The notes: generated by a model from the sequence alone, not told the origin. Shown: positions 7,445 through 16,308, counted from the first letter of the stretch. The stretch is DNA of 24,728 bases from JADFOJ01 sp041580235 (GCA_041580235.1 JBFGEG010000052.1:1-24728); one strand, 5' to 3'. A program made the numbers and translations.

Positions 7445-7864
7445 GTGCGGATCCGACGCCGAACATCGCGGAGGCAGCAGACGGTCACGCTGAACCTGGC
7501 CAGCATGATCGACGTCACGTTCCTGCTGCTGCTGTACTTCCTGGTGACCACCGTGCTCGCCCGGCCGGAGGACCGCCTGAGCCCGACCTTGCAGACCCAG
7601 TCGGAGACCGCCGCCGGACCCACCGCCGATTTTCAGCCCCAGGTCCTCGACGTCCTCATGAGCGACGGCGCCGCCGTCTACCGCCTGGGGACGCGGATCA
7701 TCGCCGATCGGGCGTCGCTGGTGCCGGCCCTCGAATCGTTGCACAAACCGTCCGGTCTGTTCATCCAGGTCTTTGATGACGTGCCCGTCGGCGCGGCGGC
7801 GGCCGCGTTGCAGGCGGGACGCGACGCCGGCTTCGAGCAGGTGACCTATGTGCCGGGAGAGTAG
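7445..7864 (+). CDS. ExbD/TolR-family protein, second copy
   Basis: The 139-aa protein has the same plan as its neighbour: a basic start (MRIRRRTSRR), one helix (about 20-38) and a periplasmic domain. The signature here is ASMIDVTFLLLLYFLVTT. The proton-carrying Asp (D23) is kept, but the Pro before M-I-D is replaced by Ser and the periplasmic domain differs strongly, so this is not a recent duplicate. The GTG start is one base after the previous stop. The gene overlaps the next one by 17 nt. Two unlike ExbD proteins suggest a heterodimeric stator rod. Confidence 0.9.
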   Translation: MRIRRRTSRRQQTVTLNLASMIDVTFLLLLYFLVTTVLARPEDRLSPTLQTQSETAAGPTADFQPQVLDVLMSDGAAVYRLGTRIIADRASLVPALESLHKPSGLFIQVFDDVPVGAAAAALQAGRDAGFEQVTYVPGE

Positions 7865-10457
7865 CCCAGCCCACAACAGCCCCCGGCTCTGGCTGGTGAT
7901 TCTGTCACTGGTCACGCTGTGTCTCCCCGCCCGCGCCGACGAGGTTGCCCGCTGGCTGGAGCGCCACGACCTCGACCGGCTGCTCGCCGTGCACCTGGAG
8001 GAGCAGCTGACGGGGCTCACCGCCGAGGAGCGTGACGCGCTGGTGCTGGAGCTGGTGGGCATCTACGCCAAGCTGCTGGAGTCGACGGACGACCCGGCGC
8101 TGCTCCGCGAGCTGGAGGAGCGCAGCCGCAGGCTGCTGGCCGCCACGACGCAGAACGTTGGAGAGGAGCTGCGTCTGGCGTTGCTCCGCGGCTCCTATCG
8201 CGGCGCGGAACGGATCGCCGAGAATCACCGCCTGCGGCAGAGCACGCCCGAGGACCTCGCCCGGGCCGGCGAGATCCTCTCGGAGATCATCCCGAAGCTG
8301 ACCCGTCTCGGCAGCCAGATCGACAGTCGCCTGAAGGTCACCGAGCGCCGACTCATGCGCACCGGCGGCAACGAGGCGACGGTGCTCGCCGAGCGGGCCG
8401 AGGACATCCAGCAGCTGCACACCCAGTGCAGCTTCCTGACCGCGTGGGCGCTGTACTACCAGTCGTGGCTCAACCGGCGCCCCGACAATGCACGGGTGGC
8501 GGAAGAGCGGTTCGCCCGGCTTCTTGACGCCGAGACGGCCCGCCCCCAGCCGCCGGACATCTCCGTGGACCTGCGGGCGATCGAGGCGATGGCCCGCTGC
8601 ATCCTCGGCATGGCCCTGTGCAAGTCCCTGACGTCGTCGTCGGCCACGGCGCTGGCGTGGATCGACCTGCTGTCGCACCCGCAGACGTGGGAGCCGCTTC
8701 GAGATCAGGTGCCGGCGTGGAAGCTGGTCATTCACCTGGAGCACGAGGAGTTCCGCGCGGCGCGGACGCTGCTGGCCACCGCCGGCGGCGGGCCGGAGGG
8801 CGAGGGGCCGCCGCTGGCATGGATCAGGCTGGCCGCGGTGCATGCACTCGAGGCGGAGGACCGCAACCGCGAGGCGGCGCAGCTCGCGCGGCTCGCGGTG
8901 ACCAGGCTGGCGGCGCGGGGCGAGCTGAAGGCCGTTCTCGACCTCGCCGAGCGCTACGGGGTGACGGCGCTGGGCGACTCCGGTTTCGCGTTCCGCTACG
9001 TGCGCGGCGTGCAGCATTACGACCGCGCGCGGGAGGCTCACGGCGGCGAGCAGCCCGTGGCCGACCCCCGGCAGGCGGCGCTGTACGACGATGCCGCCGG
9101 CCAGTTCGAGGCGGCGCTGGCGGAGGACGATGCCGATCAGTACCGCGAGGCCGCCGCGAGCTGTCGGTGGCTCATCGGCTGGTGCCGGTTCTTCCAGGAA
9201 CGATTCCTCGACGCCCGCGCCGCCTTCCGGCTCGCCGCCGGGAGCCTCGGCCGCGACCAGGCGCCGGAGGCCCTCTGGATGGCGGTCGTGTGCCTCGACC
9301 GCGCCGTGACCGACGGACACGACGAGCTGGCGGGCGAGCTGGCGGCGCTGATCGACGAGATCCTGGTCAGCTACCCGGTCAGCCCCTACACCGAGAAGCT
9401 GAAGCTGCGGCGCGCCCTGCAGCGGGACCCGTCGGCCGAGGTCGTCGAGGAGCTGCTGTCCATCAGCGCCGACAGCGACGTGTACGGTGTGGCCCGGGAG
9501 CAGGCGGCGCGGATGCTCTACACGCTGTTTCGGGATTCGACCGGCGATCGCCGGCTGTCCTTCGGCAACGAGTACCTCACGGTGGCGCTGCCGCTGCTGG
9601 CCGCCGGGCGGTCACGAGCGGCCGGTGAGGCGGTGGGGGCCTTCGTGGCGGGAAGCCGCCAGGTGCTGGAGGTGGCGCTGGCGGACGGCATCGGCCGGTT
9701 GACCGCCGCCGCCAGGGTGCTGGAGGCGATCGACGAGCTCTCGCAGCGGGAGGACCTGTCGGCGCACCGCGACGAGTTCGACTGCCGGCGCGTCCAGGAA
9801 CGGCTGCTGGCCGGTGACCCGGCCGCGGCGGAGGCCGTGGGCGACGAGCTGTGGGCGCGAAACCCCGATTCGATCTGGGCGCGGCTCGCGCAGCGGGCAC
9901 TGTTCGGGTACGGACTGGCGAGGTGGAAGACCGACCGCGGTGTCGTGGATCCCGTCTTCCAGGAGCTGGTCCTTCGTCACGGCCGACGCGTGATCGCCGA
10001 GTACGAGGACCGCCCGGATGCGCTGACACAGACCCGGGTGCTGGCCTACCACGCGGCGGTGGCCGAGGCGCATCTCATCGACTGGCAGGGCGGCGGCGAC
10101 CCGATCCAGGCGGCCGCCGCCCTCGCGCTGTACGAGCGATTGCTCACCGCGGCCCCCGGCGACGCCCGCTTCCTCCGGGCCACCGCGATCCTTTCCGAGG
10201 CCCTCGACCGCGTCGAGCAGGCGCTGCAGTGCTGGCGGACGCTGGTGGCGGGCAGCCCGTTCACGAGCGATCGGTGGTACGAGGCGAAGTTCCACGTGAT
10301 CTCGCTGCTCGCCGAGACCGACCCGCCCCGCGCCCGGGCGGTGATGGATCAGCACAAGCAGCTGAACCCCGGCTACGGCCCCGAGCCGTGGGCGTCGCGT
10401 CTGAGGCAGCTCGACGCCCGAATCCCGGCCGGGGCCGGCCAGGAGACGGGGTCGTGA
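7848..10457 (+). CDS. Large secreted helical-repeat (TPR-like) protein
   Basis: The 869-aa protein has a signal peptide (hydrophobic LWLVILSLVTLCL around 14-26, cleavage likely after ARA at 30). The rest is almost entirely predicted helix with many Ala, Leu, Arg and Glu. TPR-like pairs are clearest in the last hundred residues, for example around ATAILSEALDRVEQALQCWR and AETDPPRARAVMDQHKQLNP. No enzymatic motif is seen. It is translationally coupled to the second ExbD (17-nt overlap) and to the next gene (GTGA overlap at 10454). A periplasmic scaffold that binds partners of the motor is the natural inference. The 7848 ATG was preferred because a later start would remove the basic n-region. 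Confidence 0.83.
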   Translation: MCRESSPAHNSPRLWLVILSLVTLCLPARADEVARWLERHDLDRLLAVHLEEQLTGLTAEERDALVLELVGIYAKLLESTDDPALLRELEERSRRLLAATTQNVGEELRLALLRGSYRGAERIAENHRLRQSTPEDLARAGEILSEIIPKLTRLGSQIDSRLKVTERRLMRTGGNEATVLAERAEDIQQLHTQCSFLTAWALYYQSWLNRRPDNARVAEERFARLLDAETARPQPPDISVDLRAIEAMARCILGMALCKSLTSSSATALAWIDLLSHPQTWEPLRDQVPAWKLVIHLEHEEFRAARTLLATAGGGPEGEGPPLAWIRLAAVHALEAEDRNREAAQLARLAVTRLAARGELKAVLDLAERYGVTALGDSGFAFRYVRGVQHYDRAREAHGGEQPVADPRQAALYDDAAGQFEAALAEDDADQYREAAASCRWLIGWCRFFQERFLDARAAFRLAAGSLGRDQAPEALWMAVVCLDRAVTDGHDELAGELAALIDEILVSYPVSPYTEKLKLRRALQRDPSAEVVEELLSISADSDVYGVAREQAARMLYTLFRDSTGDRRLSFGNEYLTVALPLLAAGRSRAAGEAVGAFVAGSRQVLEVALADGIGRLTAAARVLEAIDELSQREDLSAHRDEFDCRRVQERLLAGDPAAAEAVGDELWARNPDSIWARLAQRALFGYGLARWKTDRGVVDPVFQELVLRHGRRVIAEYEDRPDALTQTRVLAYHAAVAEAHLIDWQGGGDPIQAAAALALYERLLTAAPGDARFLRATAILSEALDRVEQALQCWRTLVAGSPFTSDRWYEAKFHVISLLAETDPPRARAVMDQHKQLNPGYGPEPWASRLRQLDARIPAGAGQETGS

Positions 10458-13393
10458 CCGCCGACCCGTTTCGAGCGCTGCTGGGGGTGCCGGAGTCCGC
10501 TGATGAGCTGGACCTGCTGGGGCTGCGGGCCGAGTCGTACGACGTCGCCTCGATCGAGGCCGCGCTGCGGCAGCGTATCGGCGAGGTGTACCGGCATCCG
10601 CAGGGACGGACCGAGCAGGCCGAGCAGGTCCGGCAGCGGTTGCGGGAGGCCGCCGCCAGCCTCCTGGCGACGGTCAAGCTCGCCCAGAAGGCGGCGACAC
10701 CGGCGCCCCGTCCGCATGGGCCGGCCCCGACCGCGGCCAACGTGGCGCAGCTGACCGACTTCGACCGGCAGGTGCTGGCGGTCCTCATCGGCAGCGGCGG
10801 CTGGAACGCGGCGACCCGGTCCCGGCTGGTGGCGGTCGCCGCCGCCTACGGCGTGACCGTCGGGGGCCTGCTCAAGGTCATGACGGGCTTGAGCGAATAC
10901 GCCAAACGCGGCGGGCCGCGGCTGGAGGTGACCCAGATCGCCGCCGGCCGCGGGCGGGTCACGCCGACGCTGCCGGCCCGCGCCGTCGACGCGGAGGCCG
11001 AGCGGCAGCTGGTGGCCCGTCTTGCACCCGAGCTTCACGAAGCGGGGCCTGCCTCCACGATCAAGCTGTCGCTTCTGTTCGGGCTGCTGACGGTGCTGTT
11101 CGTCGTGATCGTGGCCCGGCTGCTGTTCACACCCGACACGGTGCGCCCGCTGCCGGCCGATGAGCTGCCCGCCGCGCGGACGGCCGACGCCGCCCCGGCC
11201 GCGCCGTTGCGCCCCCCCGTCAGTGCGCCGGTGACGCCCGCCCCGCTGCAGCCGGCCCGGTACCCGCAGCCGCCGACGTTTCAGGGCCTGGCGCTGACCC
11301 CCGAGTCGGCGGCGGCCGCGGACGACTGCCCGCAGCTCATCGAGGCCATCGCCGCCCTCGCGCGCCGCCTCACCGTTTCCGACGAGCCGTCCGAGGCGGT
11401 GTACCGGGGATGGGACGCGACCCTCGACAGCGTGGCGATCGGATGGGTCCTCGTCGACGACAAGCTGCTGGATGACGTCAGGGGCGCCGTCTTCGACGCA
11501 CTGTACGCGGCCTCCGACACACCCAGCGTCACCGACCGGCTTCTGGAGACGCTGGTGCCTCCGACGGGACGGCTCGACGAGCCGGTCGACCTGTGGCGCG
11601 GGGCGTGGATGGCGGGAACGCTGGCCCAGATCGCCGGCGCCGCCGGCCTCCCCCCGGCCGTGGTGCAGCGGGCACGGATCCAGCTCGAGATCGCGCTGGA
11701 CGATCCCGATCCACGGGCGTTCGCCGATTTCGCATCGGCGGGTGGCGCGTGGCTGAATCACGCGATGACCGATCTCGTGGACGTGATCGAGTTCAGCCCC
11801 AGCGTTTACGACGAATGGGAGTTCTGGATCGCCGCCCGCCGCCGGCTCGGCCGCGGCCGGGACCACGACGCGGCGGTGATGAACGCGATCGAGTCGATCC
11901 TCGTCACGTCCACGGACCTTTCACGGCAGGGACCGAGCGTCAACGTGCTGGGACGGCTGCTGTCGCTGACCGATTTCGAGACGAGCCGGCTGGTCAAGGA
12001 CCGCTTCCTGGCTCTCTTCGCCGACGAGCAGCGTGTCGGTGCCCGGGACCTGTGGGTGCTCACCAGCCTGCTTGCCCTGCGCGGTGCGCCGGCGTGGTTC
12101 AGCGAGGACCTGGTTCTTCCCGAGGACGCCGACTGGATGTACCGGCGGCGTGTCGCGGACCGGATCGGCAAGCGGTGGCCGCCCGAGGCGTCCTCGGAGC
12201 CCCCGCCGACGGCCCGGGTCCGCGGGCTGCCCGTCGATCCCGATCTCGCCGCGCGGTGGCTGGCGATGCTCGCCCGCGTCGACGACGAGGACGCGGCCCG
12301 CACCACCGAGCAGCGGCTCGATCAGCTGGTCGCCGCCGCGTGGCTCAACGACGTCGCGTTGCGGCTGGCCACCGCCGACGAGGAGACGGCCCGCAAGCGG
12401 CTGGAGCTCATCGAGGCCGGGGTGACGCCCGGCGACGGCTCTGCGCGGCTGATCGACCGGTTGTTCGACGCCCCGCCGACCGGCCCGGGGGCACCGCGGG
12501 TCCGCCCGCTGCCGGCCGCGGGGTCCCTGGGCACCGACGGCGAGTGGGCGGTCGCCTATGAGCAGGCGGGTCACAGCCTCGACGAGCGTATGAGCCTGCT
12601 GCAGACGCTGCGCGATTCGGCGGGGACGGACCTGGGGCCCGTCGACGCCGAGACGTTCGTGCGAATCGTGTACCGGGGAACGCACGCCGAGCTCCGCTCG
12701 CTGGCCCGGGAGATGCTCGTCGAGCAGTTCTCGTTCGGCCCCACGGTTTCACGCCAGATGCTCGATCAGCTTCCCGGCGCGCCGGCCAACCAGGGCACCT
12801 CGGAGGCCGTCAGCCGATTCACCGGCAGGCTTCTGCCGGGCATTCGATCCGGCGCGTGGGGCGCCGATGCGCGGCTGGCGCTGCTGGATCACACCCTGGA
12901 GCTGCTCCGCTCGCCCTCGCTGGCGATCGATGAGCGGATGGAGGCGGTGCTCGCCGCCTACGACAGCCGCCGATCACGCGTCGAGGGGCAGTGGTCGCCG
13001 TCCTCGGCCGCCGCCAGCCCGCACGATGCCGCCGAGGCGCTGGGCGATGCGTGGCGGCAGCGGGCCTCGGCCGCGAGCACGGACCGCGCGACGGCCGTGC
13101 CGGGCGACCTCGCCGAGCTTCAGCGGCGGCAGGCGACCCGCCGCCGTCTGGCCGACGGGCCGCTGCAGCGCTTCGTGGCGGCACAGCTGGCGATTCTCGA
13201 CCTCATGGCGTACCTGGCCGCGGCGGACCAGTCCGCGCTTCGCGAGCCCGTGCAGGCGGTGCTTGCCGATTCGTCGCGCCGCCGCGCCGAGATGACCCGG
13301 GTGCTGGCCCAGGCGGTCGAGGCCGAGCGGGCCATGGGGCGGCTGTGGCGTCTTCAGATCGCCGTGGATGACTCGACGGAGAGACGACCATGA
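10454..13393 (+). CDS. Bitopic membrane protein with J-like N-terminal region
   Basis: The 979-aa protein has three parts. Residues 1-80 (DPFRALLGVPESADELDLLG and on) resemble the degenerate J-like module of planctomycete proteins: a pair of helices around YRHPQGR at 46-52, where the canonical HPD of DnaJ would read HPQ. Residues ~203-224 form one membrane helix (LSLLFGLLTVLFVVIVARLL). A Pro/Ala-rich linker (226-280) then leads to about 700 residues of probable alpha-helical solenoid without a recognised catalytic site. I infer a cytoplasmic N-terminus and a periplasmic C-terminus. The protein overlaps both neighbours by four bases, so it is a fixed part of the operon. The loss of D in HPD argues against normal Hsp70 stimulation. 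Confidence 0.82.
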   Translation: MTADPFRALLGVPESADELDLLGLRAESYDVASIEAALRQRIGEVYRHPQGRTEQAEQVRQRLREAAASLLATVKLAQKAATPAPRPHGPAPTAANVAQLTDFDRQVLAVLIGSGGWNAATRSRLVAVAAAYGVTVGGLLKVMTGLSEYAKRGGPRLEVTQIAAGRGRVTPTLPARAVDAEAERQLVARLAPELHEAGPASTIKLSLLFGLLTVLFVVIVARLLFTPDTVRPLPADELPAARTADAAPAAPLRPPVSAPVTPAPLQPARYPQPPTFQGLALTPESAAAADDCPQLIEAIAALARRLTVSDEPSEAVYRGWDATLDSVAIGWVLVDDKLLDDVRGAVFDALYAASDTPSVTDRLLETLVPPTGRLDEPVDLWRGAWMAGTLAQIAGAAGLPPAVVQRARIQLEIALDDPDPRAFADFASAGGAWLNHAMTDLVDVIEFSPSVYDEWEFWIAARRRLGRGRDHDAAVMNAIESILVTSTDLSRQGPSVNVLGRLLSLTDFETSRLVKDRFLALFADEQRVGARDLWVLTSLLALRGAPAWFSEDLVLPEDADWMYRRRVADRIGKRWPPEASSEPPPTARVRGLPVDPDLAARWLAMLARVDDEDAARTTEQRLDQLVAAAWLNDVALRLATADEETARKRLELIEAGVTPGDGSARLIDRLFDAPPTGPGAPRVRPLPAAGSLGTDGEWAVAYEQAGHSLDERMSLLQTLRDSAGTDLGPVDAETFVRIVYRGTHAELRSLAREMLVEQFSFGPTVSRQMLDQLPGAPANQGTSEAVSRFTGRLLPGIRSGAWGADARLALLDHTLELLRSPSLAIDERMEAVLAAYDSRRSRVEGQWSPSSAAASPHDAAEALGDAWRQRASAASTDRATAVPGDLAELQRRQATRRRLADGPLQRFVAAQLAILDLMAYLAAADQSALREPVQAVLADSSRRRAEMTRVLAQAVEAERAMGRLWRLQIAVDDSTERRP

Positions 13394-14145
13394 CCGGTCT
13401 CGGCCAGGTGGTGACGCTGGCCGCCGTGCTGTCGTCGGCGACGCAGCCGTCGACGACACCGTGGGAGACGCGGCTGGAGTCGCTGGATCCCGGCGATCCC
13501 ATGGGCTACTTCGAGCTCGCCGAGGAGGTCGCCGACGAGGCCGACGACGACACGGGGCGCGGGCTGGCCCGTCACCTGTTCGCCCTGGCGGCCTCGCTCG
13601 ATCCCCCGCGGCTGGGTCGCAGCGTCTGTCTGGCGCTGGCGGACCTTGAGACCGAAGACCTCGCCAAGAGGCGTCTGCTGGCGCTCGCATCGCTTCTGGA
13701 CGAGCGGGTGGGCCGTTCCAGCCGCGAGCAGGTCGGCGGGGCGCCGCCGTACGAGACGTCGGCTGCGCTGGCCGTGGCCGATGCCTTGGCCTACTACCGC
13801 GCCGGTCGCGGCGGCCGGGCGCTCGCGCGGCTGCGGACGCCGGGCGCGATGGACGTGCTGGAGGCATACGGCACCGTCTTTCGGGGCGGGGCGACGCGTT
13901 TCGTGGAGGACTGCCAGCTCTACCGTGCCCACCGCAAGCCGCCCGTCTCGGAGTCGGACCTGCTCAGGATGCTGCGGTTCGAGGCGGCGCTGCTGGCCGG
14001 GGACAACCGCACGTGGTCGGGCGATCTGCTGCTGGCCGGGGGACGGCCGCTGATCGAGGTGGATCCCAATCGGCTCCAGGAGTCGCTTGGCGTGGACGTG
14101 ACGCGTCCGTGCTACCGCGACGGGCAGTGGCAGCACTGCAACTGA
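13390..14145 (+). CDS. Small exported hypothetical protein, last gene of the operon
   Basis: The 251-aa protein begins with a probable signal peptide (MTGLGQVVTLAAVLSSATQ). The mature part is Ala/Leu/Arg-rich and likely helical, with TPR-like spacing (PMGYFELAEEVADEADDD and then LARHLFALAASLDP). The C-terminal third has two Cys (C20x-type positions in FVEDCQLYRAHRK and in TRPCYRDGQWQHCN, the latter holding two more) that could form disulfides. The ATG overlaps the previous stop. Seventeen bases separate it from the convergent gene at 14163, with no obvious T-rich terminator. Function unknown. Confidence 0.78.
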   Translation: MTGLGQVVTLAAVLSSATQPSTTPWETRLESLDPGDPMGYFELAEEVADEADDDTGRGLARHLFALAASLDPPRLGRSVCLALADLETEDLAKRRLLALASLLDERVGRSSREQVGGAPPYETSAALAVADALAYYRAGRGGRALARLRTPGAMDVLEAYGTVFRGGATRFVEDCQLYRAHRKPPVSESDLLRMLRFEAALLAGDNRTWSGDLLLAGGRPLIEVDPNRLQESLGVDVTRPCYRDGQWQHCN

Positions 14146-14162
14146 CGGGGTGTCTCGCGGCG

Positions 14163-14624
14163 TCAGCCGGCCTGCTTGCCCAGGTGACGGAGCTTGAGGT
14201 CGATGAGGTCCACCAGGTCTTCCAGCAGGGTCTCGTTCTGAACCGACCACACCCCCCAGCGGGTGTCGAAGGGGTCCTGGGCGAGGCCGATGCCGTCCTT
14301 GACCGACCGCTTCATCCGCCGCAGCGACAGCGTGCGCACGAACTCCCGCTCCAGCGGCACCGCCAGCTGCAGGTCTGCCGGCGAGGGCACGACCACGGCC
14401 AGCGGCTCGTCGCTGTGCTCGGTGTAGTACTCGATCGTCCAACGCCAGCAGTCGCCGTGCCAGGCGAAGCTCTCGGAGGCCCCGTCGATCCCCAGCAGGT
14501 GCCGGCGAAGGACGTCAAACAGGGGCGACGCATCGGCATCGAGTCCCGCCCGCAGCTTGGCAATCGTGGGCCGATTGAAGCGGTCTTCCCAGGCGAGTCG
14601 ATCATAAGTCTTTGGCGATACCAT
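14163..14624 (-). CDS. Hypothetical cytoplasmic protein, 153 aa
   Basis: I do not recognise the family with confidence. The protein has no signal peptide or membrane segment. Residues ~50-80 are aromatic-rich (FAWHGDCWRWTIEYYTEHSD), followed by a hydrophobic strand (PLAVVVPSPADLQLAVPL) and a basic helix. The pattern of a Trp-rich strand followed by a strand with PSPADLQLAVPL recalls small beta-rich domains such as DUF3788, but this is only an impression. The ATG is preceded by AAAAAGG. An AT-rich stretch at 14660-14674 could hold its promoter, shared with the divergent transferase gene. Confidence 0.7.
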   Translation of the reverse strand: MVSPKTYDRLAWEDRFNRPTIAKLRAGLDADASPLFDVLRRHLLGIDGASESFAWHGDCWRWTIEYYTEHSDEPLAVVVPSPADLQLAVPLEREFVRTLSLRRMKRSVKDGIGLAQDPFDTRWGVWSVQNETLLEDLVDLIDLKLRHLGKQAG

Positions 14625-14666
14625 AGATATGGCCTTTTTCGCCCGGCAGAGGTCAGATTCGGAGTT

Positions 14667-14674
14667 TTTATACT
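14667..14674. promoter_or_regulatory. Candidate bidirectional -10 region
   Basis: TATACT (14669-14674) reads as a -10 element for the plus-strand transferase gene, and TATAAA (14672-14667) reads as one for the minus-strand gene at 14624. This is one of the few AT-rich patches in the window and lies between two divergent genes. No good -35 is visible in either direction. Confidence 0.4.
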
Positions 14675-14734
14675 AGGCGCCGAGGCCCCGGCGGGATGCC
14701 GCAAGTGCGGCGATCCTGCGGGAAAACGCCACTC

Positions 14735-15451
14735 ATGCGACACCTGCTGCAAGACGTCACCGCCGTGCTGATGGCAAAGGACCCCGAGTTCGTCGTCGTC
14801 AAGACCAGGCTCCGGGAGGTCTACAGCCGCGAGACCGCGACGCGGATCGCCGAGATCATGCTCCAGTGCGTCGCCCGACGGCTCGCGCGGGCCGCCGGCC
14901 GGCTCGTCCTGGCCGTGACCCCCGACGGCGCGGGGCCGCGGCTGGCCCGGGGCCTCGGGCTGCAGGTCGGGGGGGAGGTCTCGGTTCTCGACCAGGGGTC
15001 GGGCGACCTCGGCCTCCGGCTCGACCGGGTCTGGCGTCAGGTCGGCACCAAGCGGCCCGTCGCGTTCTTCGGGGGCGACAGCCCCGACGTGCCCGAGGCG
15101 GCCCTGGCGGAAATCCCCTCCGCCCTGCACGCCGCCGACGTCGCCGTCGGACCGACCGACGACGGCGGGTACTGGACCCTGGCCGCCCGCGAGCACCACG
15201 ACGCGGTCCTGGCCGGCATCGACTGGGGCACGGGCAAGGTGTACGATCAGACCCGTCAGCGAGCGGAGACCGCCGGCCTGGTGGTGGGGACGCTTCCTCT
15301 ATGGCATGATGTCGACCGTCCACAGGACGTCGATGCCCTCCGCCGCCGGCTGCGGGATCCCACGACGGAGACGGCTCTGTTGCGTCGGATGGCCGCGCAA
15401 CTCGACCAGCTGTTCTCGACCCTCTCACCGCGTGAAGGCACGCCCTCATGA
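14735..15451 (+). CDS. DUF2064 / TIGR04282-type glycosyltransferase-like protein
   Basis: The 238-aa protein belongs to the small GT-A-like nucleotidyl/glycosyl transferase group related to CofC and annotated as rSAM/selenodomain-associated transferase 1. Motifs: KTRL at 23-26, FFGGDSPDVP (111-120, metal-binding D115 and D118 region), DDGGYWTLA (142-150) and IDWGTGKVYDQT (162-173). The usual small-Pro-Gly lead before KTRL is changed to PEFVV, so part of the nucleotide loop differs from the family. Substrate unknown. The start at 14735 puts the first strand (AVLMAKD) close to the N-terminus. An upstream ATG at 14696 would add 13 residues. The stop overlaps the response regulator start (ATGA). 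Confidence 0.82.
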   Translation: MRHLLQDVTAVLMAKDPEFVVVKTRLREVYSRETATRIAEIMLQCVARRLARAAGRLVLAVTPDGAGPRLARGLGLQVGGEVSVLDQGSGDLGLRLDRVWRQVGTKRPVAFFGGDSPDVPEAALAEIPSALHAADVAVGPTDDGGYWTLAAREHHDAVLAGIDWGTGKVYDQTRQRAETAGLVVGTLPLWHDVDRPQDVDALRRRLRDPTTETALLRRMAAQLDQLFSTLSPREGTPS

Positions 15452-15972
15452 GCGAACCCACGGTGGCCCGCGACTCACAACCTGCCGACGCCTCGCTGGA
15501 TGACCTGGCCGACGCCTCGATTCTGCTGGTCGATGACAACGTGCAGAACCTGGAGCTGATGCAGGCCTATCTCGAAAGCCTGCCCTGCCGGATCCGCACC
15601 GCGCTCGACGGCGTCGAGGGCTTTGATGCGATCAACGAGAATCCGCCTGATCTTGTCCTGCTCGACGTGATGATGCCCAGAATGTCCGGGTTCGAGCTCT
15701 GCCAGAAGATCAAGGCCAGCCCCGCCACGCGGGACATCGTGGTGATCATGGTCACCGCCCTGCATGAGGTCGGCGACTTCGAGCGTGCCGTCGAGTGCGG
15801 CACCGATGACTTTCTCACCAAGCCCGTCAACAAGCTGGAGCTGCTCACCCGGGTCCGTTCGCTGCTTCGGGTCCGTCTTCTCAAGCGCAGGCTCGATCAG
15901 GTGATGAGCCTGCGACAGCGAACCGCCCCTGATGAGCGGGACCGGCCAGAGGCGGGGCAGAAGCTGGAGTGA
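15448..15972 (+). CDS. Stand-alone response regulator receiver protein
   Basis: The 174-aa protein is a CheY-like receiver with all key residues: acidic pair D29/D30 in ILLVDDN, phospho-acceptor D73 in LVLLDVMMP, T103 in MVTAL and K125 in FLTKPV. A 20-residue N-terminal extension precedes the fold. After the domain there is only a basic helix (about 135-156) and a charged tail, so there is no DNA-binding or enzymatic output domain. Output must be through protein contact. No histidine kinase is in the window. It overlaps the transferase gene by four bases and is probably cotranscribed with it. The MMPRMSGFELC segment is like receivers of two-component hybrid or PleD-type proteins. Confidence 0.93.
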   Translation: MSEPTVARDSQPADASLDDLADASILLVDDNVQNLELMQAYLESLPCRIRTALDGVEGFDAINENPPDLVLLDVMMPRMSGFELCQKIKASPATRDIVVIMVTALHEVGDFERAVECGTDDFLTKPVNKLELLTRVRSLLRVRLLKRRLDQVMSLRQRTAPDERDRPEAGQKLE

Positions 15973-16027
15973 CCGCTTGCCTCGGAATACCCGGAGGACC
16001 GCGGTGTCCTACCGAACGTGGCAGGAC

Positions 16028-16225
16028 CTACCAGGACGGGGTGCGCGTGATGACGGCGCGTGTCTCGCCCGGCCTGACCCAGACGCTTCCGCGGGGCTCC
16101 AGGGTTACCTCCAGATGGTCGAGATATCGTCGCAGCGCGGGAAGGGCGAACGTGTCCAGCCAGTCCCGCCGGGCCGAACGATTGAGCTGCTGGATTGCGT
16201 CGATGATCTGGGACTTGCTGATCAT
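16028..16225 (-). CDS. Small conserved hypothetical protein, 65 aa
   Basis: The protein begins MISKSQIIDAIQQLNRSAR and continues RRDWLDTFALPALRRYLDHL, two amphipathic helices with a pattern I associate with small uncharacterised proteins of environmental planctomycetes (I..INRSA..FL..F....L..YL.HL). The rest is a short beta-like segment ending in VITRTPSW. The ATG at 16225 has GGGAG eight bases upstream. A longer reading to 16282 adds 19 residues of low quality. It is divergent from the LpoB-like gene and convergent with the response regulator. Function unknown. Confidence 0.7.
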   Translation of the reverse strand: MISKSQIIDAIQQLNRSARRDWLDTFALPALRRYLDHLEVTLEPRGSVWVRPGETRAVITRTPSW

Positions 16226-16308
16226 GGTTGCCGCTCCCTGCCGCGGCACAGTACATCGGCCGACGTGAGATGGATCGTCCACCCGATAACGACTTCGGAC
16301 GCTGGAGC

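Noticed and set aside
15995..16010. Short stem-loop AGGAC/GTCCT after the response regulator as a terminator
   Set aside because: Only five base pairs and no following T-run; such stems occur by chance in this composition.
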